Part shown: piece after piece, positions 37,076 through 48,021 of the stretch | Position numbering within the stretch: the first letter of the stretch is position 1 | Layout of the letters: each line of letters begins with the position of its first letter | Assembly: GCA_965371245.1 (NCBI GenBank) | Contig: CBDUXT010000010.1 | Coordinates: 26,074 to 90,073, forward strand | Origin: CBDUXT01 sp965371245 | Lineage (GTDB): Bacteria > Planctomycetota > Phycisphaerae > UBA1845 | Length of the DNA: 64,000 nucleotides | Direction of reading: 5' to 3' | Position numbers and translations under genes: made by a program | Notes under the pieces: generated by a model | What the model was told of the DNA's origin: nothing | Databases searched by the model: none | What the model saw: the letters and a program-made list of their open reading frames with translations, nothing else

Positions 37076-40000
37076 ATGGCTGAAGGAAGACAAACCCATC
37101 GGTATTTTGCCACCCGCCCGGTCGGTCCGCGCGGCCGACGAGGGACGTCGCCCCTCTACGATGTCCATGTTTCTGCCATCGTCGTGGCAGCCTTGGTGTC
37201 GTTGTGCGTGGTCCCGATGGCAAACGGGCAACGGGGCAGGGGTCGGGGCAACGCCGGTCGGCAACAGGGCCCACCCGTCCTGATCGAGCCGTCGGCACCG
37301 ATCGCCAACCTGTTTTCGCGAGCCGACGACGGGCTTTCACGATCCGATTGGAAATTCACGATCGACTGCCTCCAGCGCATCATTGATGACACCCACGGCT
37401 GTCTCGTGCCCGGGGCCGGGGCCGCCAAGGGCAAAGGCACGCTGCATGAGTCGGCTCGGTGGAACGCGGCCAAGCGCCTCCGCAGGCTTCCACCCGAAGG
37501 GCTCCGCGCGTATCGCTTGCTGAACGACGGCCGGGCCAAGCGGTTGTTCGAGCAGGGGCGCTCCGAGCACAACGCGGCCAAGCTCCGGCGCGTCGTCAAT
37601 CGATACGTACTCACGCGATACAGCGGGATGGCCGCCGACCTCCTGGTCTCGTGGGCGCTGGATGCGGGTCACTATCAGGAAGCGCTGGTGATCCTGGAGG
37701 ACTTCCTGGCGATCGCGCCGCGGGATGGCGTGCCGACGGGGCGGCTTCGCGCCAAGCTGGCCGCCACGTTCGCGCTGTTGGGAAGGCCCGACCGTGCGGC
37801 CGCCGTCGGCCAGGTCGATCCTGGAACCGCGGCCGCAGGATCCGATCCCTATATGGATATCGTGGGGGCAGCGGCCTCGCTCAGCCCGCCATCGTTCGAG
37901 CGGCAGGTCGAGCCGGTTCGCTGGGCGGTTGTCGGTGGTGATCCATCTCGTCGCGGCCGGATGCCCGCCGTCAAGCCCACCCTTTTGGAGCACACGCCCT
38001 GGCGTCACACGTTCGCCGAGGGTACGTCGGACGCCTGGCGCCGGCTGTATGCCGGAGAGTTCTCACGCTCGGTGGTTCTACCGGTGCATCGCGCCGTGGC
38101 TGATGAAGATCGACTCTATGTGCGGACGCGGCGCGGTTGTGTCGCCCTTGACCGCGAAGATCTCGGTGTCGCCTGGCGCGTCGAGGATGCCCGCCGTGCG
38201 GTCACGACGGCGCGGCGACCGACGGATCGACGCGCGCAACCGTTTCAACAAACCTCCTCGCAAAGCTCCACGGAGTCGTCGTACCACGACCACTTCGGCG
38301 GTGAAGTTGCGCTGGGGCACGGGCTCGTTCTGACTGCCAGCCGAGTGGGGACCGGGTCTTATTCGTTGGCCGACCGCGACGCGGGCGGACAGTGGAGTTT
38401 CATCCCGCGTCTGATCAACAACCGCCGCGCGGCGCGCCGTCCGGCGATCCGCGGCACGCGTTTGCTGGCGTATGAGGCCGAGACGGGCGAGCTGCGCTGG
38501 GTCCGCGGGCGAACCGGTGATCCGAATGATCCCTTGGGTGAGGTGGAGTTTCGTTCGGTGCCGATCGCGGTGGGTGCGTACCTTTGGGTACCCTATTTGC
38601 GGCAAGACGATTTTTATCTAGCGGTGCTCGATCCCTCCGACGGAGCGGTGATCCGCCGGATCCTGCTCGGTTCCGTGCGCGGGTCCGATGCGCGTACGTT
38701 CGATACGCTTCCGTTGGCAGCCGCGGACGGCATGGTGTACGTTCCCTCGGGTCACGGCGTGCTCTTTGCAGTAGACGCCGCTGGGTTCACCCTTCGGTGG
38801 GCAAGCCAGTTCTCCAGCGGCGCGGTCCCTTCGAATCGGAGGCGTACCGGGGAGCGTGCCGCATGGCTGCCCGGCCCGCCCATCGTGTCCGGCGGATTGG
38901 TGTTGCTTGCTCCGACGGAGCATCGCGCCCTGTCGGCGCTTTCGGTGACCACGGGGGCGATCGAGTGGTCAGCGCCGGGTGGATCGGGCGCCTATCTGAT
39001 CGGGGCGGACTCGCGGCACGTGTGGGTCGGAGGAAGTAGTGTCTCATGCTTGGCACTACACACCGGCGAAACGGTGTGGAGCGTCGATTTGCCATCGACG
39101 CCCACGGGGCGAGCCGTGCTGTCGGGTGCGATGTTGCATGTGCCGATGCTCAGTGGTCTTCTCACGCTCGACGCCGTTTCCGGGGATCACCTCGACGAGG
39201 TCGCCGCGGTGGAAGAGGACGGTCCGCTCGGCAATTTGCTGTGCCTGCACCGTTCGATGTTCGTGGTGAACGCGTCGGGCGTTCGGAAGTTTCCCGACAT
39301 CGACCGAACCTATCCGGACACGGTGACGGCACTGACGGCCGATCCGACCGATCTCAGGCTTGCGGTGCGGTTGGCGTGGCTAGAACTCTTCCGCGGCGAT
39401 CCGCAGCGGGCGCACGATGTGTTGCGCGGCATCGACCCCGGTGTGCTCTTACGGCATCCGGGTCGAACCGGTGACGTGGCGCACGTGCGCATGGAGGCCT
39501 TGCTCGCCCTGGCCGATCGGTCCGTTGAGACCGGTCGCCCCAATGCCGAGGCATTGGCACTGCTGGAACACGCCAACGAGGTCGCCCTTCGTCCCGAGGA
39601 CCGCCTGCGGTGCGGCTTGGCCGTGGCTGATCTGCTGCACGTGATGGGTCGTCGCGAGGATGCCTACCGCCGGCTCTGGGAGATCGGTGTCGGGCCGGGG
39701 GGCGAGCAGGTCGTCTCCTTCGGAGAATCGGTGACCGGTCTGGCTCGGGTGGACATTGCGCGCCGGATGGCCGCGATGGCAAGTGAACAATCCGACGAAG
39801 AGAAGGCGGCGATGATGCGGTTCGCCGAGGAACAAACATGGGCGACCGCCAAGCGTCTGGGAACCGACGACCAGGCGCGTGCCGCGGCCGCTCGCCTTCG
39901 TGCCATTGCGGACCTGGAGACGTTCGCGTCGGTCGGCCCGCGGGCGCTGATCGCCCTGGCTACGTATCACCTGGAACGATCGCGTTTTGAGCAGGCGGAG

Positions 40001-41656
40001 CAACTGCTGCGCGAGTGTATCCGTTTCGATTCCGATCCCGCGGTCACCATCACGGCGATGATGCGTCTCTGTGACCTGTACGTGAAAACGTACGGGGCCG
40101 GGGATGCGCTGGCCGACAGGCTTACGGACATGTTGGATACGCTCGAAGCCCGCTTCGGCGATTTCCCGGTTCCCGCGGAGTCGCCGGATGCAACGACGTC
40201 GCCTGGCGAGGATGCGCTGGGGGACACGGTAGCTGCGTGGGTCGAACGGTTCCACGCGGACGTGTTGGACCCCTCGCCCGCCCACCCCGAGCGATCTTTC
40301 GTTTCGTCCTCTTTGCGTTTTACCGGCGAACTGGCATGGTCTCGCAAGTGGAAGGCGGATCCACGAATTCGGATTCCTTCGGCTCCGGTGCCGGCCGAGC
40401 TGGTGACGCTTGACGGTCCGCCCGGGACCGCGCTGCTGGGGCGCGTGATTCTTCATGGGATCGACGACGTGGTTCGTTGTCTCGATGCCCGCGACGGCAC
40501 GGTCTTGTGGGAGGCGACGCTGCGATTGCCGCAGACGTTCCCGCAACGGCGACACGAGCTGTCGGCCAAAGGCCGCCGTGCGGTTCTCGACGGACAAACC
40601 CTGGTCGTCAATGGCACGGACGGGCTCTTCGCCCTGGGGATGGTGACCGGGCGACGTCTCTGGATTCGCCCGTATGAAGCCGATGGCGAGGTCAGCACCG
40701 CGATCGACGGTGACTTGCTTCTTGCGGCCGGTGAGGGGTTTCTGGCGGCCATGCCGAAGCTGGGGCGGTTGACTCTGATTCGCATGCTCGACGGATCCAC
40801 CGTCTGGGAACGCGACCTTCGTGGCGAGCGTGTCGCCCAGGTGCAGATGGTCGGGAACCGCGTCCTGGTCATCGACGGACGCGTCGAGCGCGTCAACGTG
40901 TTCGATCGAGCGGACGGGCGGTTGATCCGCCTGGTTCTGTTTCGTCAGCCAGACCATGCGGCGCAGATGATCCGCCCCGTCGTCTCGGGTGGACTGTTGT
41001 GTGGGCCGGCGCGCGTGGAAGGGGCCAACGGGATCTCCGCCGTCAACCTGGAAACAGGGGAGACGGCCTGGTCGATGAGCCTTGATAAGCCCGTCGTGCA
41101 GGTGTTCAAGCCCGCGGAGGGCTATGTCGGTGTCGGAATGCTTGGCGGCGGCGTTCGGATTATCGATGTCGCGGACGGAGATTTTTTCGAGCGACGGATC
41201 GCCGGAGCCCAGCGGGTTTCGGATGCCAGGTTGCATGACGGAACGCTTCTGATTCAGCACAATGCCGTGGCCAATGATTTCGCAAGCCAGCGCTTCACGG
41301 CGCTGGACGTTGCGACGGATAAGGTTCTTTGGACGCGCGATGATGTGTTGTCGTTCGCGCGGTCGGGCGCGGCGATGCACGTGGTCGGCGGTCATGTGTT
41401 GGCGGCGTTCCGGTCGCAACCGCCGCCGCGGAATCGCTCGCAGCCGGCGCAGGACCGGAAGTTGACCATGCTGGATATTCGCACCGGCACCACCGTCGGG
41501 GAAGAGATTCCCGTACCGCCGGCGAGCCGCGTGGCGGCGCAGTCCGGCGTCTTCCAGGTGTATCCATCGGCGGGCGTGGCCGTTTTCGGCACGAATGCGT
41601 CGGTTCATGCTTGGCGGATGGAAACTGTGGAACATCAAGAACAGGAAGGCTCCTAA
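37076..41656 (+). CDS. Giant secreted protein with two PQQ-like propellers and TPR-like segments
   Basis: A 1526-residue secreted protein (signal peptide ending PMANG near residue 51). Residues about 60-260 are helical and TPR-like. A first PQQ-like propeller (about 290-720) has repeats such as AYEAETGELRWVRG, AVDAAGFTLRWAS, SVTTGAIEWSAPGG and ALHTGETVWSVDLP. A second helical segment (about 740-1060) follows, then a second propeller (about 1110-1515) with DARDGTVLWEA, RMLDGSTVWERDL, NLETGETAWSM and DVATDKVLWTRD. No catalytic residues are evident, so a large binding or scaffold protein of the envelope is likely. The next gene's ATG abuts its TAA. GTG 37064 is a possible earlier start. Confidence 0.85.
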   Translation: MAEGRQTHRYFATRPVGPRGRRGTSPLYDVHVSAIVVAALVSLCVVPMANGQRGRGRGNAGRQQGPPVLIEPSAPIANLFSRADDGLSRSDWKFTIDCLQRIIDDTHGCLVPGAGAAKGKGTLHESARWNAAKRLRRLPPEGLRAYRLLNDGRAKRLFEQGRSEHNAAKLRRVVNRYVLTRYSGMAADLLVSWALDAGHYQEALVILEDFLAIAPRDGVPTGRLRAKLAATFALLGRPDRAAAVGQVDPGTAAAGSDPYMDIVGAAASLSPPSFERQVEPVRWAVVGGDPSRRGRMPAVKPTLLEHTPWRHTFAEGTSDAWRRLYAGEFSRSVVLPVHRAVADEDRLYVRTRRGCVALDREDLGVAWRVEDARRAVTTARRPTDRRAQPFQQTSSQSSTESSYHDHFGGEVALGHGLVLTASRVGTGSYSLADRDAGGQWSFIPRLINNRRAARRPAIRGTRLLAYEAETGELRWVRGRTGDPNDPLGEVEFRSVPIAVGAYLWVPYLRQDDFYLAVLDPSDGAVIRRILLGSVRGSDARTFDTLPLAAADGMVYVPSGHGVLFAVDAAGFTLRWASQFSSGAVPSNRRRTGERAAWLPGPPIVSGGLVLLAPTEHRALSALSVTTGAIEWSAPGGSGAYLIGADSRHVWVGGSSVSCLALHTGETVWSVDLPSTPTGRAVLSGAMLHVPMLSGLLTLDAVSGDHLDEVAAVEEDGPLGNLLCLHRSMFVVNASGVRKFPDIDRTYPDTVTALTADPTDLRLAVRLAWLELFRGDPQRAHDVLRGIDPGVLLRHPGRTGDVAHVRMEALLALADRSVETGRPNAEALALLEHANEVALRPEDRLRCGLAVADLLHVMGRREDAYRRLWEIGVGPGGEQVVSFGESVTGLARVDIARRMAAMASEQSDEEKAAMMRFAEEQTWATAKRLGTDDQARAAAARLRAIADLETFASVGPRALIALATYHLERSRFEQAEQLLRECIRFDSDPAVTITAMMRLCDLYVKTYGAGDALADRLTDMLDTLEARFGDFPVPAESPDATTSPGEDALGDTVAAWVERFHADVLDPSPAHPERSFVSSSLRFTGELAWSRKWKADPRIRIPSAPVPAELVTLDGPPGTALLGRVILHGIDDVVRCLDARDGTVLWEATLRLPQTFPQRRHELSAKGRRAVLDGQTLVVNGTDGLFALGMVTGRRLWIRPYEADGEVSTAIDGDLLLAAGEGFLAAMPKLGRLTLIRMLDGSTVWERDLRGERVAQVQMVGNRVLVIDGRVERVNVFDRADGRLIRLVLFRQPDHAAQMIRPVVSGGLLCGPARVEGANGISAVNLETGETAWSMSLDKPVVQVFKPAEGYVGVGMLGGGVRIIDVADGDFFERRIAGAQRVSDARLHDGTLLIQHNAVANDFASQRFTALDVATDKVLWTRDDVLSFARSGAAMHVVGGHVLAAFRSQPPPRNRSQPAQDRKLTMLDIRTGTTVGEEIPVPPASRVAAQSGVFQVYPSAGVAVFGTNASVHAWRMETVEHQEQEGS

Positions 41657-42796
41657 ATGACCTGCGACCTTGCGCAAAGGCGGCTTGGCGGTGGACCCTT
41701 CGCCACCGGGGAGGGCCTGAACCAAAGAAGGTTCGGCGGCCGACGGCTGCGCTGCCTGGTGCTAATTGCCGGACTCTGGTGTATGCCGTCGGCGGTTGCG
41801 GGTGCCCAGCCGCGGACTCGACCGGCGCCGCGGAAGCTTCCCGAGGGCATCACGCCGGCGGCGCGCGCGGCGATCGATCGGGGTCTGGCGTACCTCTCGC
41901 GCACCCAGGCCCGCGACGGCTCGTGGTCCAATCGGGGTCGCTATGGCTCGTATCCGGTGGCGATGACGTCGCTGGCCGGGCTCGCCCTGCTGATGGACGG
42001 CAACACGACGACGCAGGGGCGGTACGCCCCGAACGTGGATCGGGCGGTCAAGTATCTACTCCGGTGCGCGACGGCAACGGGTTTGATCTCGCGTCCGCAG
42101 CAAGAAGCTCGGCCGATGTACGGGCATGGTTTCTCCTTGCTTTTTCTGGGCCAGCTCTACGGGATGACGGCGGACGCGGCGCAGGCACGACAGATACACG
42201 ACGTGCTCTCTCGCGGCGCACAGCTTACCTCACGTTCGCAGAGCCGGGCCGGGGGATGGTATTACACGGCCGATTCCAAGAACGACGAGGGCTCGGTCAC
42301 GATCACGCAGGTTCAGGCGCTACGATCGTGCCGCAACGCCGGCATTTTGGTTCCCAAGGTTACGATCGACGCGGCGATGGATTACCTGTCGCAGTCTCAA
42401 AACAGCGACGGGGGGATCCGATACGCGGTCCGTCAACGCCGCGGTAACTCGCGTCCGGCGATCACCGCGGCCGCCATCTGTTGCTGGTACAACGCGGGTG
42501 AGTACACCAGTCGGCGCGCCAAACGGGCGCTGGAGTTCTGCAAGCCGAAGATTCTGCCGCGCAGCACACAGGGTGGGCACGATTACTACGCACACCTGTA
42601 TTTTGCCCAGGCACTGTATATTTCGGACGATCCCTATTGGGACGACTACTTTCCCAAGCGAAGGGATTTTATGTTAGCGCAACAAAAGCCCGACGGATCG
42701 TGGTGGGGTGACGGCGTGGGCGACAGTTACGGCACGGCCATTGCGCTGATCGTGCTCCAGCTTCCGTACAATCAGCTTCCGATCATGCAGCGGTAG
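41657..42796 (+). CDS. Secreted prenyltransferase/squalene-oxidase-repeat protein
   Basis: A 379-residue exported protein (signal peptide core LRCLVLIAGLWCMPSAVAGA). The mature part is an alpha/alpha barrel with QW-like repeats: QARDGSWSN, SQNSDGGIR and QKPDGSWWG. No DxDD acid motif of a cyclase is seen, so it is more probably a terpenoid-cyclase-fold binding protein, a type frequent in planctomycetes. Its start directly abuts the stop of the giant PQQ-like gene (TAAATG), and MoxR follows. Confidence 0.82.
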   Translation: MTCDLAQRRLGGGPFATGEGLNQRRFGGRRLRCLVLIAGLWCMPSAVAGAQPRTRPAPRKLPEGITPAARAAIDRGLAYLSRTQARDGSWSNRGRYGSYPVAMTSLAGLALLMDGNTTTQGRYAPNVDRAVKYLLRCATATGLISRPQQEARPMYGHGFSLLFLGQLYGMTADAAQARQIHDVLSRGAQLTSRSQSRAGGWYYTADSKNDEGSVTITQVQALRSCRNAGILVPKVTIDAAMDYLSQSQNSDGGIRYAVRQRRGNSRPAITAAAICCWYNAGEYTSRRAKRALEFCKPKILPRSTQGGHDYYAHLYFAQALYISDDPYWDDYFPKRRDFMLAQQKPDGSWWGDGVGDSYGTAIALIVLQLPYNQLPIMQR

Positions 42797-42894
42797 AAGG
42801 GGAATGTTTTTTTGCGATGGCCGCCGTCGATCGGGAGACTGAGTCTTTCCGGTCCATCGAGCGGCGACCACGGGGAACCATCTTGGAGTTTGAC

Positions 42895-43974
<1,080 letters not shown>

Positions 43975-44860
43975 CGTCCTGAGCAAGATAGCGCGGTTGG
44001 ATCTGCGAGCCCGCCATGTGGTCGAGGGCTTCGTCAGCGGCATGCACAAGAGTCCCTACAAGGGCTTCAGCGTTGAGTTCGCCAACCACCGCGCCTATGT
44101 CCCCGGCGACGACATCCGTCACATCGACTGGCGGGTGTATGGCAAGGCCGATCGGTTCTATATCAAGGAGTATGAGGAGGAGACCAACCTTCGGACCCAC
44201 ATCGTGCTCGACTGTTCGGCGTCCATGGCCTATCCGACGCACCCCGGCACCGGTCGGATGACGAAATGGGATTACGCCGCGACCGTGGCCACATCGCTGG
44301 CGCACCTGCTGATTTATCAGCAGGACGGCGTCGGGCTTACGCTGTTCGGCGAAACCATTCGCAAGCAGTTGCCGGTGTCATCGAGCCGTGCTTCTCTGGT
44401 GGCGCTGGCGTCCACGATCGAGGCCCATGCCCCGAAGGAAGGGACCGACATCAAGGTGTTCCAGGAAGTGGCCGCCAGGGTTCCGCGCCGCGGCATGGTG
44501 ATCATCATCTCGGATCTGCTCGCGGACATCGAGGAACTGGTTCCCGGGTTGCAAAGGCTGCGGTACGACGGTCACGACGTGCTCGTGCTGCACGTGCTGG
44601 ATCAGGACGAGTTGGAGTTCCGCTTCGCCGATCGAACCCTGTTCGAGGGGCTTGAAGAGTTGGACATGGAGATCCTCACCGATCCGCAGTCGTTGCGTGC
44701 AAGTTATCTCGAGGCATTGAACGCCTTCACGGACCGGGTTCGGTCGGTGTGTCTGAATCACAAGATCGACTACGCCCTGATCAGCACGGCCGACTCCTTG
44801 GACGTCGCCCTGGTGACGTTCCTGGCCACTCGCATGCGGCAGCAGCGGGCTCGTGCCTGA

Positions 44861-45182
44861 CCGTTAGGGGGGAAGCAGGAATGAACACACACAGTTCGCA
44901 CAGGCGAAGAGGCCGGAAGGCCCGGCTCTCCCGTACCAGTGCCGTTCCCGGAAAGGTGGCTCGACTCTTCGCGGCACCGGTCGTTGGGTGGCATGGCCGA
45001 GCGCAGCGCGGCCATGTGCCGGGTTGGCCGACACATGCCCGCGCCTACGGCTTGGGCATGCCATCCGAAAAACGGAAGAACCTTTTTGCAAACCGTACCA
45101 GATCGTTGAAGAACGTGTGGCGCGCGCTTGAAGCTCACGCTTTCACCGGCTGGAAGCCGGTGCCATCCGAGTTGAAGACCCG
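44861..45182 (+). other. Intergenic region carrying the 131-bp repeat (copy A) and a small palindrome
   Basis: About 320 bases without a convincing gene; an open frame passes through but reads a repeated, arginine-rich sequence. The 131-base repeat (44938-45068) and the palindrome CACCGGCTGGAAGCCGGTG (45144-45162) lie here. Confidence 0.6.
44938..45068 (+). repeat. 131-bp dispersed repeat, copy A
   Basis: It matches 56065-56195 over 131 bases with about 16 differences by eye (about 88% identity), same length and orientation, without gaps. Its core holds the palindrome GGCATGGCC ... GGCCATG. Both copies lie just 5' of an exported-protein gene in the same cluster. Confidence 0.8.
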
Positions 45183-47474
45183 ATGACCCTTGAAGCGCTC
45201 ACCCTGGCGGCCTTCATCAGTCCGGCCCTCTTTCTGGGGGGTGCGGGCGCGGTGGCCGCACCGATTCTGATCCACCTTCTTGCGCGGCGGCGGTTCAAGC
45301 GAATCCGTTGGGCGGCCATGGAGTTCCTCATCGACGCCGAGCGACGCAATCGGCGACGCATCCGCATGGAGGAGTGGATTCTGCTGTTGCTGCGCTGCCT
45401 GGCCGTCCTGTTCATTGCGTTCCTCGTGGCGCGTCCTTTCATTCGACCTTCGGGTGCGGCCGCACTGTTTGGCGGGGCGACGAGAACCGAGCGTGTGTTC
45501 GTCATCGATGATTCGCTGAGCATGGCCTATCAGGTGGGAGACGAAACGGTCTTTTCCCGCGCCAAACAAGCCGTCCGGCGGGTGTTGGAATCCGTTCGTC
45601 GCGAATCGCCTGACGATACGGCCACCGTGTTGCGGATGACCGCTCCGACGACGCCGATCGATTCGGGAACCTTTCTCGACGACACGCAGACCCAGCAGCT
45701 TCTCGCTCGACTCGAGGCGCTGTCGCCGAGTCAGCAATCGGTCGATCCGTCGCGCGTGATCGAGGGCGTGGTTGAGGTTCTTGAGCGCAACCCGGATGTC
45801 ACCCATGCGGCCGTCTATATCATCAGTGACTTCCAACGCAACCATTGGGTTCCGCCTGACGCGGGGGGCGATCCGGAGGGCGCCGACGGGGGAATCCTGA
45901 GTCCGTTTGCTGCGTGGGCGAAGACCGATCGCGGGCTGCACCTCGTGCTCGTCAACGTCGGTGTTGACGACGCCGCCAACGTGGCGCTGACGAAACTGAG
46001 TCTGCGTGGCGGTCGTCTCGTCGCCGGAACCACGGGTACGGTGCAGGCGACAATCGTCAACTTTTCACAGCGTCCGCGCGAGAACATCGAGCTTCAGCTC
46101 AGCATCGGCGCGATGACCCAGCCGTCCAAGACCATCCGCCGGCTCAGCGCCGGGCAGAGCGCTTCGGTCGAGCTGGAAGCGGAGTTCGTCCGCGCCGGTG
46201 AAGAGTCCGTCCGGGTCGAGATTCCACCCGATGCGCTGTCCGAAGACAACGTGCGGTACGCAACGGCCGATGTCGCCGAGGCGATTCGCGTGCTGGTGGT
46301 CAACGGAGAGCCGTCGTCGGATGCGTACGACGACGAGGTGACCTTCCTGGCGACCGCCCTTCGTCCGGAGGGCGAGATCTTCAGCGGCAACGAGGTTGTC
46401 GTCGTCGATGAGGCGGCGATCGAGGAAACCAACCTCGCCAACTTTCATGTGGTTTTGTTGGCCAATGTCTATCGCGTCAGCGAGCCGGCGGTCGAGTCGC
46501 TCGAACGCTTCGTCCGGCGCGGGGGCGGGCTCCTGGTGTTCCTCGGCGATCAGGTGGATGCCGACCTGTACAACACCGCTATGTATCGCGAGGGCGAGGG
46601 GTTGTTGCCGGCGAGGCTCACCGAACTGATCCGCGCCCCCGAGGCGTCTCACCTTGTGGTGACCGACCGGCTGCATCCCGCGATGCGCGGACTCAGCATC
46701 GAGGGCGATCCGCTCGGCATCGGTCAGATTCCCTTCCTCCAGTACCTCGCGAGCGTGACGTACGAGGTGCCGGACGATGAGACGGAGGCTGACGAAGCAG
46801 CGGTATCCGCCCGGGCGGCGCGCCCAGGGCGTGTGATCGCGCGCTTCGATGACGCCGACGAGAACCCGGCCATCATCGAGCGCGGCTTCGGACGCGGACG
46901 CGTGGTGTTGATGACCACCGCGGTGGACAAGGAGTGGCATGGCTGGCCGGACCATCCGACCTTCCTCCCCGTCATGATGGAACTCGTTCGACATGTTGCT
47001 CGGCGAAGCGACGGGGGCACGGAGTATTGGGCGGGCGATACGATTGAGCTTCCGCTCGACCCGGCCCTGTTCGAGCCGGACGTAATCGTACGGGGACCGG
47101 CTTATCCCAACGAGCGCGAAGTCGGGTTGACGGCCGCGCCCGCCGGCGATGGTCGCGGACTGCTTGTGACCTGGGAACACGCGAACCGGATCGGTCTGTA
47201 CCGGTTCCTCCTGAAGCGCCGAGAGGGCGCCGAGACTGTTCGGCTGGTGGCAGTCAACGTCGATCCGCTCGAAAGCGATCTTGCGACCGCCGAGGAGGAT
47301 GAGCTTCGCCAGAGCCTCAGAAGCGTGCCGTTCGAATACATCAAGGGAATTGATAAACTCAGCGGCGCCGCGGGCGAGGCGCGGACGGAGCTCTGGCGAT
47401 TGTTTCTTTTCGCGGCCGCGATGGTGCTGATGATGGAACAGGGGTTGGCCTGGTGGTGGGGGCGACGGCATTAG
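45183..47474 (+). CDS. BatA/VWA membrane protein
   Basis: A 763-residue membrane protein. The first 95 residues carry the BatA N-terminal domain with two membrane helices (FLGGAGAVAAPILIHLLA and WILLLLRCLAVLFIAFLVA). A VWA domain follows with a MIDAS-type FVIDDSLSMAY. Residues about 260-480 include a beta-sandwich stalk and a class-I glutamine-amidotransferase-like segment (EVVVVDEAAIEETNL ... RRGGGLLVFLGDQVD). A C-terminal helix (LFLFAAAMVLMMEQGLAWWW) anchors it. It is the expected MoxR/DUF58 partner in the cytoplasmic membrane. Confidence 0.88.
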   Translation: MTLEALTLAAFISPALFLGGAGAVAAPILIHLLARRRFKRIRWAAMEFLIDAERRNRRRIRMEEWILLLLRCLAVLFIAFLVARPFIRPSGAAALFGGATRTERVFVIDDSLSMAYQVGDETVFSRAKQAVRRVLESVRRESPDDTATVLRMTAPTTPIDSGTFLDDTQTQQLLARLEALSPSQQSVDPSRVIEGVVEVLERNPDVTHAAVYIISDFQRNHWVPPDAGGDPEGADGGILSPFAAWAKTDRGLHLVLVNVGVDDAANVALTKLSLRGGRLVAGTTGTVQATIVNFSQRPRENIELQLSIGAMTQPSKTIRRLSAGQSASVELEAEFVRAGEESVRVEIPPDALSEDNVRYATADVAEAIRVLVVNGEPSSDAYDDEVTFLATALRPEGEIFSGNEVVVVDEAAIEETNLANFHVVLLANVYRVSEPAVESLERFVRRGGGLLVFLGDQVDADLYNTAMYREGEGLLPARLTELIRAPEASHLVVTDRLHPAMRGLSIEGDPLGIGQIPFLQYLASVTYEVPDDETEADEAAVSARAARPGRVIARFDDADENPAIIERGFGRGRVVLMTTAVDKEWHGWPDHPTFLPVMMELVRHVARRSDGGTEYWAGDTIELPLDPALFEPDVIVRGPAYPNEREVGLTAAPAGDGRGLLVTWEHANRIGLYRFLLKRREGAETVRLVAVNVDPLESDLATAEEDELRQSLRSVPFEYIKGIDKLSGAAGEARTELWRLFLFAAAMVLMMEQGLAWWWGRRH

Positions 47475-48021
47475 AGCATTTTTCGTTTTAGCATGCCGGC
47501 TCCACCGCCCTTCGCGACTCATCAATCGGCGAGAGACCGCGCGGGCTGAAGCCCGCGGCTCGGCACACGGAAACGGGACATGCTCTAGTGCATGGTCACA
47601 CGTCGTCTTGCGGGTTCGTTGCCGAGTCAGAGCCGCGGGCGCTAGCCCGCGGACTGGTCCCGCCGCTAGCGCGGCAGGCTCTGATTAGCACGACCGGTCG
47701 CGGCGTTGCGGGTAACGAAAACCCGCAGATTCAGGAGTGAAGATGCACTAGTGCCGCGTCGCCGCTTGTTTGATGGCTTTCGAGGGTGGCCTGGGCAAAC
47801 TTGTGTGCCCATGTTGTAAGCCCCGAGGTCACGGGCAAGCTGACGCTTGCCCATGGCACCCAACCATCGATTGACGTGCAACAGAACACCAGCGCTGCGA
47901 CCTGGGTGAAGTGATGGGCGGCCCGAGCCGCGACCGTGGGGAGTGTTTCTTCTCGGTCAACGTGTACCGCCGAATGTCCGCGGGCTCGCGCCCGCGGCTC
48001 TGATAGGGTTATAAAACAACC
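47475..48021. repeat. Palindrome-rich intergenic region
   Basis: No gene is seen in 547 bases, but at least four GC hairpins occur: 47541-47556 (GCGGGC-TGAA-GCCCGC), 47633-47652 (CCGCGGGCGCTAGCCCGCGG), 47833-47852 (GGGCAAGC-TGAC-GCTTGCCC) and 47978-47997 (CCGCGGGCTCGCGCCCGCGG). Parts recur elsewhere in the window (12725, 21634, 63868). Confidence 0.7.

Noticed and set aside
39449..41725. Long minus-strand open frame of about 750 codons opposite the PQQ-like gene
   Set aside because: His/Arg/Gln-rich antisense composition with no motif; the plus strand has repeated propeller motifs.
44881..45186. Possible small gene between DUF58 and BatA genes
   Set aside because: Most of the frame is the 131-bp dispersed repeat.
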